64,000 bases of DNA from Actinoplanes regularis (lineage in GTDB: Bacteria > Actinomycetota > Actinomycetes > Mycobacteriales > Micromonosporaceae). The notes under the pieces were generated by a model that did not search any database, was not told where the DNA came from, and saw nothing but the letters and a program-made list of their open reading frames with translations. Below, piece by piece: positions 43,764 through 52,517 of the stretch. Each line of letters starts with the position of its first letter. Position 1 is the first letter of the stretch. A program made the position numbers and the translations under genes. The stretch is from positions 94,623 to 158,622 of the forward strand of contig NZ_FZNR01000019.1 of assembly GCF_900188005.1 (NCBI RefSeq). Reading direction: 5' to 3'.

Positions 43764-45272
43764 ATGCTGGTCTCCACCGTGCTGCAAGCCGTATCCGTGC
43801 TGCTCCTGCTCTATTTCGCCGGCTTCGCCGTGTACAACTACGCCTACTCGATCGCCGCGCTGTCGCCCGCGAAGCCGCCCACGGTCTCGCCCCGGCCGGG
43901 AGCGCGGGTCGCCGTCGTCGTGGTCTCGTTCAACGAGCGCGAGGTCCTCGCCGACACCGTCGCCGGGTGCGAACGCCTCTCCTACCCCGACAAGACGATC
44001 ATCGTCGGGGACGACTCCAAGGATCCGGAGACCATCGCGCTGCTGCGACGGCTGGCCGTCGAGCGCGGCTGCGTGAAGGTCGAGGGTGCCCGGTACGCCG
44101 ACACCGACATCGAGCTGTGGGAATCCGACGGCTTCGTCGTCTTCCACCGGGCGGACAACGTGGGCTTCAAGGCGGGCAACCTGAAGACCCTGGAGGAGTA
44201 CCTGCGCGAGCGCGCGTTCGACTACATGTACCTGCTCGACGCGGACTGGCGCCCGCAGGCCGACGCCATCGAACGCTGCCTCGAGGTGATCGAGGCCGAC
44301 GAGAACATCGGATACGTGCAGACCAAGCGCCTGTACCACCACGGCCGCACCGACCACTTCCAGCGCTGCCTGGCGATCAACGAGGAGGCCTGCTACCTCG
44401 TCGACCTCGCCGGCCGGCAGCGCCTCGGGCACATGATCCTGTTCTCCGGCTGCTGCGCCCTGTTCAACCTGAGATCCCTGTACGCTGTCGGCGGCTTCCA
44501 GGCGGGGCACCTCACCGAGGACATCGACCTGTCCAACCGGTTCTACCTGGCCGGCTATCGCGGGGTCTACCTGGAGAGCGTCGCCAACGTCGGCGAGGTG
44601 CCACCGAACTACAAGGCGTTCCGCCGGCAGCAGGAGCGCTGGGCGATCGGCTCGGCCCGCACCTTCAAGGAATATCTGTTCCCGGTCCTGCGCTCGCGGC
44701 TCGATCTGCGCACCAAACTGAGCCTGCTACGCCAGAACGCCTATTACACCGCCGCGCTGGGCATCGAGGTGTCCGTCCTGTGGGGGCTGCTGGCCGCCGC
44801 GCACGCGGGGCTCGGGAAAATGCGCGGCTGGCCGGCGCCCGAGCACGATCTCATCCTGTCCCGGGCGGGATACGTTCTGGTCCCCATCATGGTGCTGGCA
44901 CTGTTCAGCGGTGCATTTCCGCTGATCGTGGCCACGATCAAGAAGCGTGATTGGATCAACCTGCTCTACATTCCCGCGGCCTGCTGGATCGCGCTTTCCG
45001 TCGTACACACGTATTCCATCGCCAACATCAAAGGCTTCCGCCGGGTGGCCCAGACGTGGTTCGTCACCCCGAAGACCAACCGCCGTAAGGGCCGGGTCCG
45101 GGTGGCGGCCGCGCGGCGCATCCGTGCGTTCAGCATGCTGACGCTGGTGCTCCTGGCGGCCGCCTACCTGACCGCGTACCACCTGGCGCCGGGATCGGCC
45201 GCCCGGACGCTGATCACGGCATATGCCGTCCTGTGGATCCCGTCGATGCTGATCGCCTCGCTCAAGAGCTGA
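43764..45272 (+). CDS. Membrane glycosyltransferase family 2 (cellulose/hyaluronan synthase-like)
   Basis: 502 residues. One membrane segment at 8-29, then the GT2 domain: DD at 83-84 (VGDDSKD), the DAD at 159-161 (LLDADW), TED at 251-253 and the QxxRW motif QQERW at 289-293. Several membrane spans follow (about 335-500). These are the processive beta-glycosyltransferase motifs, so it probably polymerises and exports a polysaccharide, but the donor sugar and product are unknown and no second subunit or PilZ domain is seen. It lies near a chemoreceptor pair and the arabinan operon but reads away from the latter. Confidence 0.85.
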   Translation: MLVSTVLQAVSVLLLLYFAGFAVYNYAYSIAALSPAKPPTVSPRPGARVAVVVVSFNEREVLADTVAGCERLSYPDKTIIVGDDSKDPETIALLRRLAVERGCVKVEGARYADTDIELWESDGFVVFHRADNVGFKAGNLKTLEEYLRERAFDYMYLLDADWRPQADAIERCLEVIEADENIGYVQTKRLYHHGRTDHFQRCLAINEEACYLVDLAGRQRLGHMILFSGCCALFNLRSLYAVGGFQAGHLTEDIDLSNRFYLAGYRGVYLESVANVGEVPPNYKAFRRQQERWAIGSARTFKEYLFPVLRSRLDLRTKLSLLRQNAYYTAALGIEVSVLWGLLAAAHAGLGKMRGWPAPEHDLILSRAGYVLVPIMVLALFSGAFPLIVATIKKRDWINLLYIPAACWIALSVVHTYSIANIKGFRRVAQTWFVTPKTNRRKGRVRVAAARRIRAFSMLTLVLLAAAYLTAYHLAPGSAARTLITAYAVLWIPSMLIASLKS

Positions 45273-45288
45273 TGGACGACTGGCGATC

Positions 45289-45302
45289 GGGCCGAAAGTC
45301 CC
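45289..45302. promoter_or_regulatory. DosR/OsdR-like box before PAS-MCP operon
   Basis: GGGCCGAAAGTCCC (opposite strand GGGACTTTCGGCCC) within ATC...GAT, 110 bp before the PAS start. It resembles redox/hypoxia boxes of actinobacterial DevR/OsdR regulators; assignment is inference. Confidence 0.3.
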
Positions 45303-45411
45303 GTGATCTGGGGTTGAGTGGCTGCTTGCCTGGTGCCGTGTTCTTTCCGAAATAACCGGAGGAAGTGAGATTCGCGCCGCCTCAGGCGGTCACGACGGCG
45401 AGGGAGAGACC

Positions 45412-45954
45412 GTGCGGGAAACAGCGCCACGGCCGACCGGCGAGGTGCGCACCTTCGGCGCGCATGAGCTGATCGTGACGAAGACGGATCTCAAGGGCCG
45501 GCTGACGTACGCCAACGACGTCTTTCTGCGGATCTCGGTTTTCGCCGAGGACGAGGCCATCGGCCAGCCGCACAACATCATCCGGCATCCCGACATGCCC
45601 AAGGCGATCTTCAAGTTGCTGTGGGAGACGCTCGCCGCGGGCCAGGAGATCTTCGCGTACGTGGTGAACCTCGCCAGCGACGGCGCCGCCTACTGGGTTC
45701 TGGCCCATGTCACCCCCTCCTTCGACACACACGGCCGGATCGTGGGCTACCACTCGTCCCGGCGGCTGCCGGCCCCTGCCGCGGTCAAGGCTGCCGCGGC
45801 GCTCTACGAGCGGCTGCGCGTCGAGGAACAGCGACTCGGCGGGCAGGCCGGTCTGGCCGCGTCCTGGCAGTTGCTCCAGGACCTGCTGGCCGAGCGTGGC
45901 CAGACCTACGACCGGTACGTGTGGGAAATCACCAATGAAGGGGTCAGGGCATGA
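45412..45954 (+). CDS. PAS-domain sensor protein, Aer-like
   Basis: 180 residues from GTG 45412. The PAS fold matches the aerotaxis type: LIVTKTDLKGRLTYANDVFLRIS, then IGQPHNIIRHPDMPKAIFKLLWETLAAGQ with the HNIIRHPDMP block characteristic of Aer-like FAD-binding PAS domains, ending about residue 120; the rest is helical. No membrane span. It overlaps the chemoreceptor gene by 4 bp, so sensor and signalling module are made together on separate chains. Confidence 0.85.
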   Translation: MRETAPRPTGEVRTFGAHELIVTKTDLKGRLTYANDVFLRISVFAEDEAIGQPHNIIRHPDMPKAIFKLLWETLAAGQEIFAYVVNLASDGAAYWVLAHVTPSFDTHGRIVGYHSSRRLPAPAAVKAAAALYERLRVEEQRLGGQAGLAASWQLLQDLLAERGQTYDRYVWEITNEGVRA

Positions 45955-46871
45955 GCCGCCGCAGGTCCGACATCGGGCAGGAGCAGGCAGATACACAGGC
46001 GCTGGCGGTCCTGGCCGAGATTGTGGCCCGTGCCGCCGACGGCGACCTGGAGGCCCGGGTACCGCAGCTCGGTGACAGCCCGCAGGCGGCCGCCGCCCGG
46101 CGGGAGATCAACCGCCTGCTCGACGTGACCGACGCGTTCGTCCGTGAGTCCGGTGCCGCCCTGACCGCCTCCGCCGAAGGACGTTTCCACCGCCGGTTCC
46201 TGCCCCGCGGCATGCCCGGCGCCTACGCGAACAGCGTCACGATCATCAACACCGCCGTGGCGGGGATGAGCGCCGACGCACAGCGCCTGGCCGACGCCGA
46301 CCGTGCCCGCCATACGCTGGCCGATGAACTCGAATCGGCCGTGCTGACGGTCAGCGAGCAGGTCGCCACGGCCGCCACCGAGATGGGCGCCTCGGCCCAC
46401 GATCTGGCGGAGTTCGCCACCGGAGCGGTCAAGGGCGCGGAACGCGGACGCGCCACCGTGGGCTCGCTCCACCAGGCCTCCAACGAGATCCGCCGCACCG
46501 TACACCTGATCACCCAGGTCGCGGCCCAGACGAAGCTGCTGGCACTCAACGCCACCATCGAGGCCGCCCGTGCCGGGGAGGCCGGCCGCGGCTTCAGCAT
46601 CGTGGCCAGCGAGGTCAAGACCCTGGCCGGGGAGACCGCCACCGCCTCGGACGACATCGTCGAGCGGGTCACCGCCGTGCAGTCCGCGGCCGGTGACGCG
46701 GTCGAGGTTCTCGAGGCGGTCACCGAAAATCTCCGTGAGATGCACAACCTGGTCAGCGGGATCGCCGCCGCGGTCGACGGTGGACAGGGCACCACCGCCG
46801 GCCTGTCCCAGCTGGCCGAAGTGCTTCGCACCGAGGTAAACCGTTTCGTCACCACCGTCCGGCAATCCTGA
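45951..46871 (+). CDS. Soluble methyl-accepting chemotaxis protein
   Basis: 306 residues without membrane spans or periplasmic domain. After a HAMP-like segment (about 20-120) comes an MCP signalling hairpin whose tip, with the conserved QTKLLALNATIEAARAGEAG, is followed by GRGFSIVASEVKTLA. Its hairpin is short. It is translationally coupled to a PAS protein, forming a split Aer: redox or oxygen sensing by the PAS protein passed to CheA through this receptor. A terminator hairpin follows. Confidence 0.9.
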   Translation: MSRRRSDIGQEQADTQALAVLAEIVARAADGDLEARVPQLGDSPQAAAARREINRLLDVTDAFVRESGAALTASAEGRFHRRFLPRGMPGAYANSVTIINTAVAGMSADAQRLADADRARHTLADELESAVLTVSEQVATAATEMGASAHDLAEFATGAVKGAERGRATVGSLHQASNEIRRTVHLITQVAAQTKLLALNATIEAARAGEAGRGFSIVASEVKTLAGETATASDDIVERVTAVQSAAGDAVEVLEAVTENLREMHNLVSGIAAAVDGGQGTTAGLSQLAEVLRTEVNRFVTTVRQS

Positions 46872-46872
46872 A

Positions 46873-46906
46873 CCGGCCGGGCCGGCACGGATGCCGGCCC
46901 GGCCGG
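46873..46906. terminator. Strong bidirectional terminator
   Basis: Perfect 15-bp stem (CCGGCCGGGCCGGCA and complement) with a CGGA loop between the convergent chemoreceptor and GH54 genes, starting 2 bp after one stop and 4 bp before the other. Confidence 0.9.
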
Positions 46907-46909
46907 GTG

Positions 46910-48739
46910 TCAGCTCAGTGCGAATTTCTGTGCGGCGCTGCCGTTGCAGTCGTAGATCTGCAGGCGGGTGCCGTTGGCGGTGTTGCCGTTCGGTGCGTCG
47001 AGGCAGCGGCCGGACTGCGGGTTGCGCAGTGAGCCGTCAGCCTGCTGCTGCCAGACCTGGCCGCCGACCCCGTTGCAGTCCCAGAGTTCGACCTGGGTGC
47101 CGTTGGCGGTTGCGTTGCCGTTGATGTCCAGGCAGCGGCCGAGCGTGCGCAGCGCGCCGTTCGACTGGTGGAACCAGTGCTGGTCGACCGAGTACGTCTG
47201 GCAGTCCCAGATCTGCACGGCCGTGCCGTTGCCGCCGTTGTCGTCACCGGCGACGTCGACGCACTTGCCGCCCGTGCTGCCGACGATGCCGCCGGCGTTG
47301 ACCGCGAACTTCTGCGCCGCGCTGCCGTTGCAGTCGTAGATCTGCATCCGGGTGCCGTTGCCGGTGTTGCCGTTCGGCGAGTCGAGGCAGCGGCCGGACT
47401 GCGGGTTGCGCAGTGAGCCGTCGGCCTGCTGGACCCACTTCTGGCCGCCGACGCCGTTGCAGTCCCAGAGTTCGACCTGGGTGCCGTTGGCGGTTGCGTT
47501 GCCGTTGATGTCCAGGCAGCGGTTGATCGTACGCAGCGTGTTGTCCGGGAAGTGCGTCCAGTGCTGGTCCTCGGCGTAGGTCTGGCAGTCCCAGATGGCG
47601 ACGGCGGCACCGTTCGCGCCGGTGTCGTCGGCGGCGACGTCCAGGCACTTGCCGCCGGGGCCGGTGACGGTGCCGGCCGGGCCGTTCGGGACGTTCGTCT
47701 GGCCCGAGTAGCCGACGCTGACCACGTTGGCCTGTACCGAGTTCTCGGCCGCGTCGGTCGGGTAGCCGGCGACCATCGCGCCCTCGAACCAGGTGCCCCG
47801 GTTGCGGTTGCTGTTGTCGCCGCCGATGCCGAGGATGATGCCGCCCTCCTGGTGCATCGGCTTGTAGCCCGGCTTGTCGGTCGGCAGGGAGCCGTTCCAC
47901 CAGGTGGTCAGGCCGCCCGACTGGGAGTTGCCGCCCTTGAGGGCGTACGTCGTCTGGCCGTTGTTCTTCAGAACGGCGGTGACGAACGCCGAGTTGTTGC
48001 CCGGGTTCGGGTTCGAGCCGTTGCCGCCCTGGAACATGCCGTTCTCGAGGTCGGCCTCGATCCACGGACCGGAGCCCTGGCACGGCGCGAAGTAGCAGGT
48101 CGTGGCGATGCTGACGGCGTCCATGTGGCCGTTGCCGGTGTCGTACGGCGTGGATTCGGCGTTGCCGTAGTCGAAGCAGCAGTCGGAGCCGACGTGGGTG
48201 CCGCTGGCGACCATGTAGACGCCCTCGGGCGCGCCGTTGACCGCGACGCCGGAGGCGACCCCGGTGTAGCGGTAGCCGACGCCGGGGGAGACCCAGAGGC
48301 CGTACACCTTGTGGCCGCCGGCCGTCACCGCGATCTCGCTCGCGTCCGCGCCCCGGTCACCGCTGCCGGCGCCGCCGTCCGGCGCGATCGACAGGTCGTT
48401 GTGCCGGCTGGTCTGGTCCCAGACCTTGGTGATCCGGCAGGTGCTGCCGTTGCAGAAGGAGTCCTGGTCGGCCGCGTTGGCGTAACCGCCGGCGGCCAGG
48501 GTTCCGATGTCGTGGGTGGCGCCGTCGGAGGCGCGGGTGACCTGGTAGAGGCGGCCGCTGTAGGCGCCGAACAGCGCGCGGGTGGTGCTGTGCGCGGCGA
48601 CGCAGGCCGTGCCCGCCGCGGCGTAGAGGTCGCAGGGCAGCGTACCGGCCGCGTTGGCCGGGCCGGGCGCCGCGAGCAGGCCGGCGACCAGGCTGATCGC
48701 GGCGGAGAGGAGGAGCGTGAGAGAGCGCTTTCTAAGCAT
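46910..48739 (-). CDS. Secreted GH54 alpha-L-arabinofuranosidase with two ricin-type lectin modules
   Basis: 609 residues from ATG 48739. Signal peptide about 1-31. The GH54 domain (about 32-350) opens LPCDLYAAAGTACVAAHSTTRAL and includes YRVWDQTSRHNDL-like WDQTSRHND, CCFDYGN and ADLENGMF, GIGGDNSN, near the catalytic Glu and Asp of AbfB enzymes. Two CBM13/ricin-B modules follow (about 355-480 and 485-609), repeats of QTY..DQHW and RCLDINGNATANGTQVELWDC, duplicated at the DNA level with a 384-bp period. The usual fungal AbfB (CBM42) domain is replaced by ricin lectins. It releases terminal alpha-L-arabinofuranose from arabinan or arabinoxylan. Confidence 0.9.
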   Translation of the reverse strand: MLRKRSLTLLLSAAISLVAGLLAAPGPANAAGTLPCDLYAAAGTACVAAHSTTRALFGAYSGRLYQVTRASDGATHDIGTLAAGGYANAADQDSFCNGSTCRITKVWDQTSRHNDLSIAPDGGAGSGDRGADASEIAVTAGGHKVYGLWVSPGVGYRYTGVASGVAVNGAPEGVYMVASGTHVGSDCCFDYGNAESTPYDTGNGHMDAVSIATTCYFAPCQGSGPWIEADLENGMFQGGNGSNPNPGNNSAFVTAVLKNNGQTTYALKGGNSQSGGLTTWWNGSLPTDKPGYKPMHQEGGIILGIGGDNSNRNRGTWFEGAMVAGYPTDAAENSVQANVVSVGYSGQTNVPNGPAGTVTGPGGKCLDVAADDTGANGAAVAIWDCQTYAEDQHWTHFPDNTLRTINRCLDINGNATANGTQVELWDCNGVGGQKWVQQADGSLRNPQSGRCLDSPNGNTGNGTRMQIYDCNGSAAQKFAVNAGGIVGSTGGKCVDVAGDDNGGNGTAVQIWDCQTYSVDQHWFHQSNGALRTLGRCLDINGNATANGTQVELWDCNGVGGQVWQQQADGSLRNPQSGRCLDAPNGNTANGTRLQIYDCNGSAAQKFALS

Positions 48740-48810
48740 GGTGAAGTTGCTCCCATCGGTGGAGGACGGAGCGAGAGACATCGACGGACGTCGAGTCATC
48801 GATGTTTCGG

Positions 48811-48840
48811 AAATTACGCCGCTCTGATCGAACGAGTCAA
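48811..48840 (-). promoter_or_regulatory. Candidate sigma70-type promoter of the GH54 gene
   Basis: On the minus strand TTGACT (48840-48835), an 18-bp spacer and TAATTT (48816-48811), 72 bp before the ATG. Confidence 0.45.
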
Positions 48841-48872
48841 TATGCGGTGACTGATGTTCGATATTGTTCGAT
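48827..48872. promoter_or_regulatory. GTTCGAT half-site cluster upstream of GH54
   Basis: TGTTCGAT occurs at 48855-48862 and 48865-48872, one helical turn apart, and inverted (ATCGAAC) at 48827-48833, around the candidate -35 box. A likely regulator site; the protein is unknown. Confidence 0.4.
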
Positions 48873-48887
48873 CCACCAAACATGGGT

Positions 48888-48920
48888 GGGGTGGCCGGGT
48901 TCTTCGCGCCCGGCCACCCC
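48888..48920 (-). terminator. Terminator of the GH87-like gene
   Basis: Perfect 12-bp stem (GGGGTGGCCGGG and complement), 9-nt loop, 8 bp beyond the stop codon. Confidence 0.85.
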
Positions 48921-48927
48921 GTGCTGA

Positions 48928-51900
48928 TCAACTGCCGGAGATGGTGAACTGGGAGCCCGGCTGGGTGACGATGTTGCCGTCGGCCGAGTTGGTGATGGTG
49001 ACGTTGGACAGGGTCGCGTTGCCGCGGGCGCCGCTCATCGCGAGAATTCCGGCGCCGTTGTTCGACCTGTCGATGCGGACGTTCGTGATGGCGACGTTCG
49101 GCATGTTGCCGCCGCCGTTCTTGAACTGGATTCCGTCGTACGTCGAATCGATGATGTCCGTGTCCCGGATGGTGACGCCGGTGATGTCCTTCGTGGACGG
49201 GAACAGGGTGATCGCGCCGAACTCCTGGTCCTCGTTCCAGAACGCGCCACCGGTGCGGTAGAGGCCGTTGTTGGCGATCAGCGTGGTGCCCGAGAACGGC
49301 AGCGGGCTGTGGTCGGTCGCCAGCATGATGCCCGGGTAGTTCGCCGTGTCGTAGACCAGGTTGTTCTCGGCGGAGTTGCCGTAGCCGCCGTAGATGGCGA
49401 TGCCGTTCGCCCGCCACGGCAGCTGGACGGTGTTGTTCACGAAGTGGTCGTCGTGGTCGATGTCCACGTTCTGGTCCTTGACGTACGGGTTGGCCCAGAT
49501 GGCCAGCGCGTCGTCACCGGTGGTCCGGAACGAGGAGTTGAACACCCGCGAGTTGCGCGTGCCGTTGGAGAAGTTGATGCCGTCGGCGTACGTGTCGCGG
49601 ATCCGCATTCCGGTGAACTCCACGCCGTCGCCCGGATTCCAGTAGGCGGGCGTGTCCGAATAGTCGCGGCCGACCCAGGCGCCGACGTTGACGTGCTCGA
49701 TCCACACGTTGCTGATCTTCGTGTTCCGGCCGAACCGGCCGTTCAGACCGTGCCCCCGGTTGGCCCGGTTCTGCGTGTTGCCGAAGATCGCCAGGTCGGA
49801 GATCTGGGTGTTGTCGTCGATGTCGAAGCCGACGTTCCCCTCGTGCGGGTGGTTGATGTTGCCGGTCACCTGCTGCGGCTGGGTGTTCGTGTAGAGCTGG
49901 GTGTGCCACATGCCGGCGCCGCGGATGACGGCGTTGCGGATGCCCTTCTGGTTGTACTGGCCGCGGGCCGGGTCCGGCGAGAGGATCTTCTGCTCCTGCC
50001 GCCACTGGCCGGCCGGGATCCAGACGCAGGGGATCACGCCGTTCTCGTCGTCGGTCACGGCCCGCTGGATGGCGGCGGTGTCGTCGAGCCCGTCGTTCGG
50101 CACCGCGCCGTAGGTGGTGATCGAGACGCAGCCGGCCGGCTGGCTCAGCGCCGGCGCGACCTGCTCCAGGTCGATCAGGTCGATGATGTAGAAGTTCGCC
50201 GAGTCACCCGAGTCGCGCTGCAACTTGAACCGGGTGCCCGCCGGGTACGACTGACCCAGCAGCGCGTTCGACTCGTCGAACAGGCGCCGGGCGTCGGCCA
50301 TCGGGGTGTTGGAGAGCGACTCGGTGTCGTCGGTGGTGCCGTACACCCAGCTGTTGCGTGAGCTGAGCGTCAGCTTCCGGTTGAACACGTCGTTGACGTA
50401 CAGGCTGATGGTCCAGTCCTGGCCGCCGCCGTTCGGGGCGTCCGGCACCGAGTTGCGGACCACGATCGAGTTGGCCTGGTTGGTCGAGGTGAACTCGACG
50501 AACTGGCCGGTGCTGTTCAGGCGTACCGACTGCCGGCCGGAGGACTCGGAGGCGAAGTTGGTGTGCCCGAAGGTCCGCAGCGCGTCGGCCTGCAGCAGCG
50601 TGCCCTGGTAGCGGGCGGCCTCCGCCTCGTACTCGGTGTAGGGCACCGCGGCGCCGCGCCCGACCACGATCGATTTCGACAGCGTGTTGTTGTTCTCGTT
50701 GGTCTCCGCGACCACGCCGGCCGAGTCCGCGGTGGCGACGGCGGTGGCGCCGCCGCTGGTCGCGGTCCAGGTCCCGGAGATGGTCACGGTCGTGCTGGCC
50801 CCGGCCGCGATCGACGGGGTGGCCCCGGTCAGCGTGGTGCCGCCGACGACGACCCGGGTGGTGCTGGCGGCCGCGGTGCTGGTGCCCCGGTTCTGCACAC
50901 CGGCGGTGAAGCTGACCGCCGCGCCGGCCGCCGGGTTGGCCGGGTTCGTGTTCAGCGCCGTGACCAGCAGGTCCGGGCCGGGCGCCTGGGCCACGACCAG
51001 TTGCGCGGTCGCGGTGAACGTGTTGTTGTCGTTGTTCGACTCGGCCACGGTGCCGGCCGGGTCGACGGTCGCCGCGACGGTGTAGCTGCCCTGCGCCCGC
51101 GCGCTCACGCTGCCGGTGACCGTCGCCGTGGCGCCGGCCGCCAGGGTGGGCACGTCCGCGCCGGCCACGACGGTGCCATCGAGCTTGAAGTCCAGCCGGG
51201 TCGCGGCCGAGGCCACGGTGCCCGAGTTACGGACGACCGCGGTCAGGGTGATCGCCGACGTCTCGTCCGGGGCCGCCGGGCTCCAGGTCGTCGACGTCAC
51301 CACCAGGTCCGGCGCCGGGGCCCAGGCCCCGATCACCTGCATCTCGGCGACCTGGCCGCCGGGCGCGCCGGTGTTGCTGAAGAATTGCAGCCGTACGTCC
51401 GAAGCCGTCCCGCTGACCGGAATCGTCACCGAGTTCTGATTGCCGGACGGGTTGAACCCGTAGTCCGCGCGCGCCTTCATCTCGGTGAACCCGGTGGCCG
51501 CCCCGGCCCGCCCGAGCACCTGAATGCTCTGCGTCCGCGCGCCCCAGACCGGGTCCGGGTTGAGCTTAACCACGACGCCGGTGACGTTCGCGTCGGCACC
51601 GAGCTTCACGGTCAGGGTCGAGGGGAACCCGGCCGACTCCCAGTAGCTGCCGACGTTCCCGTCGTTGGCGTTGGTCGCCACGAAGTTGAAGGTGGCCGAG
51701 GACGCCTCGATCGCCTTGCCACCGGCGAGGTCGGTCCCGGTCGGCGGGTCGGGGTCGGGATCGGTCGGCCCGGCCACCCCGTAGATCTCCAGCTCGGACA
51801 GCTGTCCGGCCGGCCACCCGGTGTTGGCGGTGATGTGCACCCGGACGTACCGGACGGTCGCCGCCGTGAAATTGATCGTGACAGTGTTGCCGGTCGCCGG

Positions 51901-52290
51901 GTTGAAGACCCGTCCGGCCGAGGCCGAGAGCGTGCTGAACGTCGAACCGTCGGTGCCGCCCTGGAGGCTCAGGGTCTGGGTGCGGGTGGCCCAGGCGGTG
52001 GCGGGCGGCAGCTTCAGGGTCACCTGGTCGATCGCGACGCTGCCGCCGAGGTCGACCTGGATCCACTGCGGGAAGACGTTGTTCGGACTCTCCCAGTAGG
52101 AGTTCGGGTTGCCGTCGTTGGCGGCGGACGCGGGCTGCGCCCCGAGGGCGCCGCTGGCGGTGACCGGCTTACCGAGCGCGAGGTTGGGCCCGCCGGCCGC
52201 CTGCGCGGCCACCGGCGACAGGCCGAGCACGGCCAGGCCGGCCGCGAGGGCCACGCTGACCAGCCTTCGGCTGAGGGAGATCGGCTTCAT
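48928..52290 (-). CDS. Secreted multidomain beta-helix glucanase, probable GH87 alpha-1,3-glucanase
   Basis: 1120 residues. Signal peptide 1-31; two discoidin domains (about 34-172, 185-325); two CARDB beta-sandwich linkers (330-430, 440-545, each starting PDLxVT); a CBM35/6-like domain (550-690, YEAEAARYQGTLLQ); and a right-handed beta-helix (700-1120). Helix motifs GIRNAVIRGAGMWHTQLYTN, ADGINFSNGTR and TTGDDALAIWAN agree with mycodextranase/GH87 enzymes, whose catalytic aspartates lie in such DG/GDD segments. Alpha-1,3-glucan of fungal walls or dental-type biofilm would be the substrate. Assignment to GH87 is by motif and could be another beta-helix family. Confidence 0.75.
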   Translation of the reverse strand: MKPISLSRRLVSVALAAGLAVLGLSPVAAQAAGGPNLALGKPVTASGALGAQPASAANDGNPNSYWESPNNVFPQWIQVDLGGSVAIDQVTLKLPPATAWATRTQTLSLQGGTDGSTFSTLSASAGRVFNPATGNTVTINFTAATVRYVRVHITANTGWPAGQLSELEIYGVAGPTDPDPDPPTGTDLAGGKAIEASSATFNFVATNANDGNVGSYWESAGFPSTLTVKLGADANVTGVVVKLNPDPVWGARTQSIQVLGRAGAATGFTEMKARADYGFNPSGNQNSVTIPVSGTASDVRLQFFSNTGAPGGQVAEMQVIGAWAPAPDLVVTSTTWSPAAPDETSAITLTAVVRNSGTVASAATRLDFKLDGTVVAGADVPTLAAGATATVTGSVSARAQGSYTVAATVDPAGTVAESNNDNNTFTATAQLVVAQAPGPDLLVTALNTNPANPAAGAAVSFTAGVQNRGTSTAAASTTRVVVGGTTLTGATPSIAAGASTTVTISGTWTATSGGATAVATADSAGVVAETNENNNTLSKSIVVGRGAAVPYTEYEAEAARYQGTLLQADALRTFGHTNFASESSGRQSVRLNSTGQFVEFTSTNQANSIVVRNSVPDAPNGGGQDWTISLYVNDVFNRKLTLSSRNSWVYGTTDDTESLSNTPMADARRLFDESNALLGQSYPAGTRFKLQRDSGDSANFYIIDLIDLEQVAPALSQPAGCVSITTYGAVPNDGLDDTAAIQRAVTDDENGVIPCVWIPAGQWRQEQKILSPDPARGQYNQKGIRNAVIRGAGMWHTQLYTNTQPQQVTGNINHPHEGNVGFDIDDNTQISDLAIFGNTQNRANRGHGLNGRFGRNTKISNVWIEHVNVGAWVGRDYSDTPAYWNPGDGVEFTGMRIRDTYADGINFSNGTRNSRVFNSSFRTTGDDALAIWANPYVKDQNVDIDHDDHFVNNTVQLPWRANGIAIYGGYGNSAENNLVYDTANYPGIMLATDHSPLPFSGTTLIANNGLYRTGGAFWNEDQEFGAITLFPSTKDITGVTIRDTDIIDSTYDGIQFKNGGGNMPNVAITNVRIDRSNNGAGILAMSGARGNATLSNVTITNSADGNIVTQPGSQFTISGS

Positions 52291-52517
52291 GAGGTCCGTC
52301 CTGTCGGACTGGCGCGTGGACGTGCGCCGAGGGGATGGGAGGGTGCTCGGAGGTGCGATTTTCCAATGCAGAAGTGGAAATTTTCGATGTTCTGCTTACT
52401 TCTTGCTGACGAAGGCATTCAATGTTTCAGATATGTCACTGGTTCGTCAACGCGCGGGCTCTGCCGATGGTGGTCCGGCCGGGAGCGCCAGGTAGCTTCT
52501 AACCCGCCCGGGAGACG
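52291..52517. other. Divergent intergenic region, GH87-like gene and permease
   Basis: 227 bp, markedly AT-rich from about 52350 to 52450. It holds TTTCCA-N9-TGGAAA (an interrupted palindrome around 52363-52383), a TCGATGTT word shared with the GH54 upstream region (52384-52391), and a GGGAGACG ribosome site for the permease. No gene seen; promoters in both directions are likely here. Confidence 0.5.

Noticed and set aside
48728..48739. GAGAGCGCTTTC at the GH54 start as a CebR-type operator
   Set aside because: It lies inside the coding start (codons for RKRSL) and is only partly symmetric.
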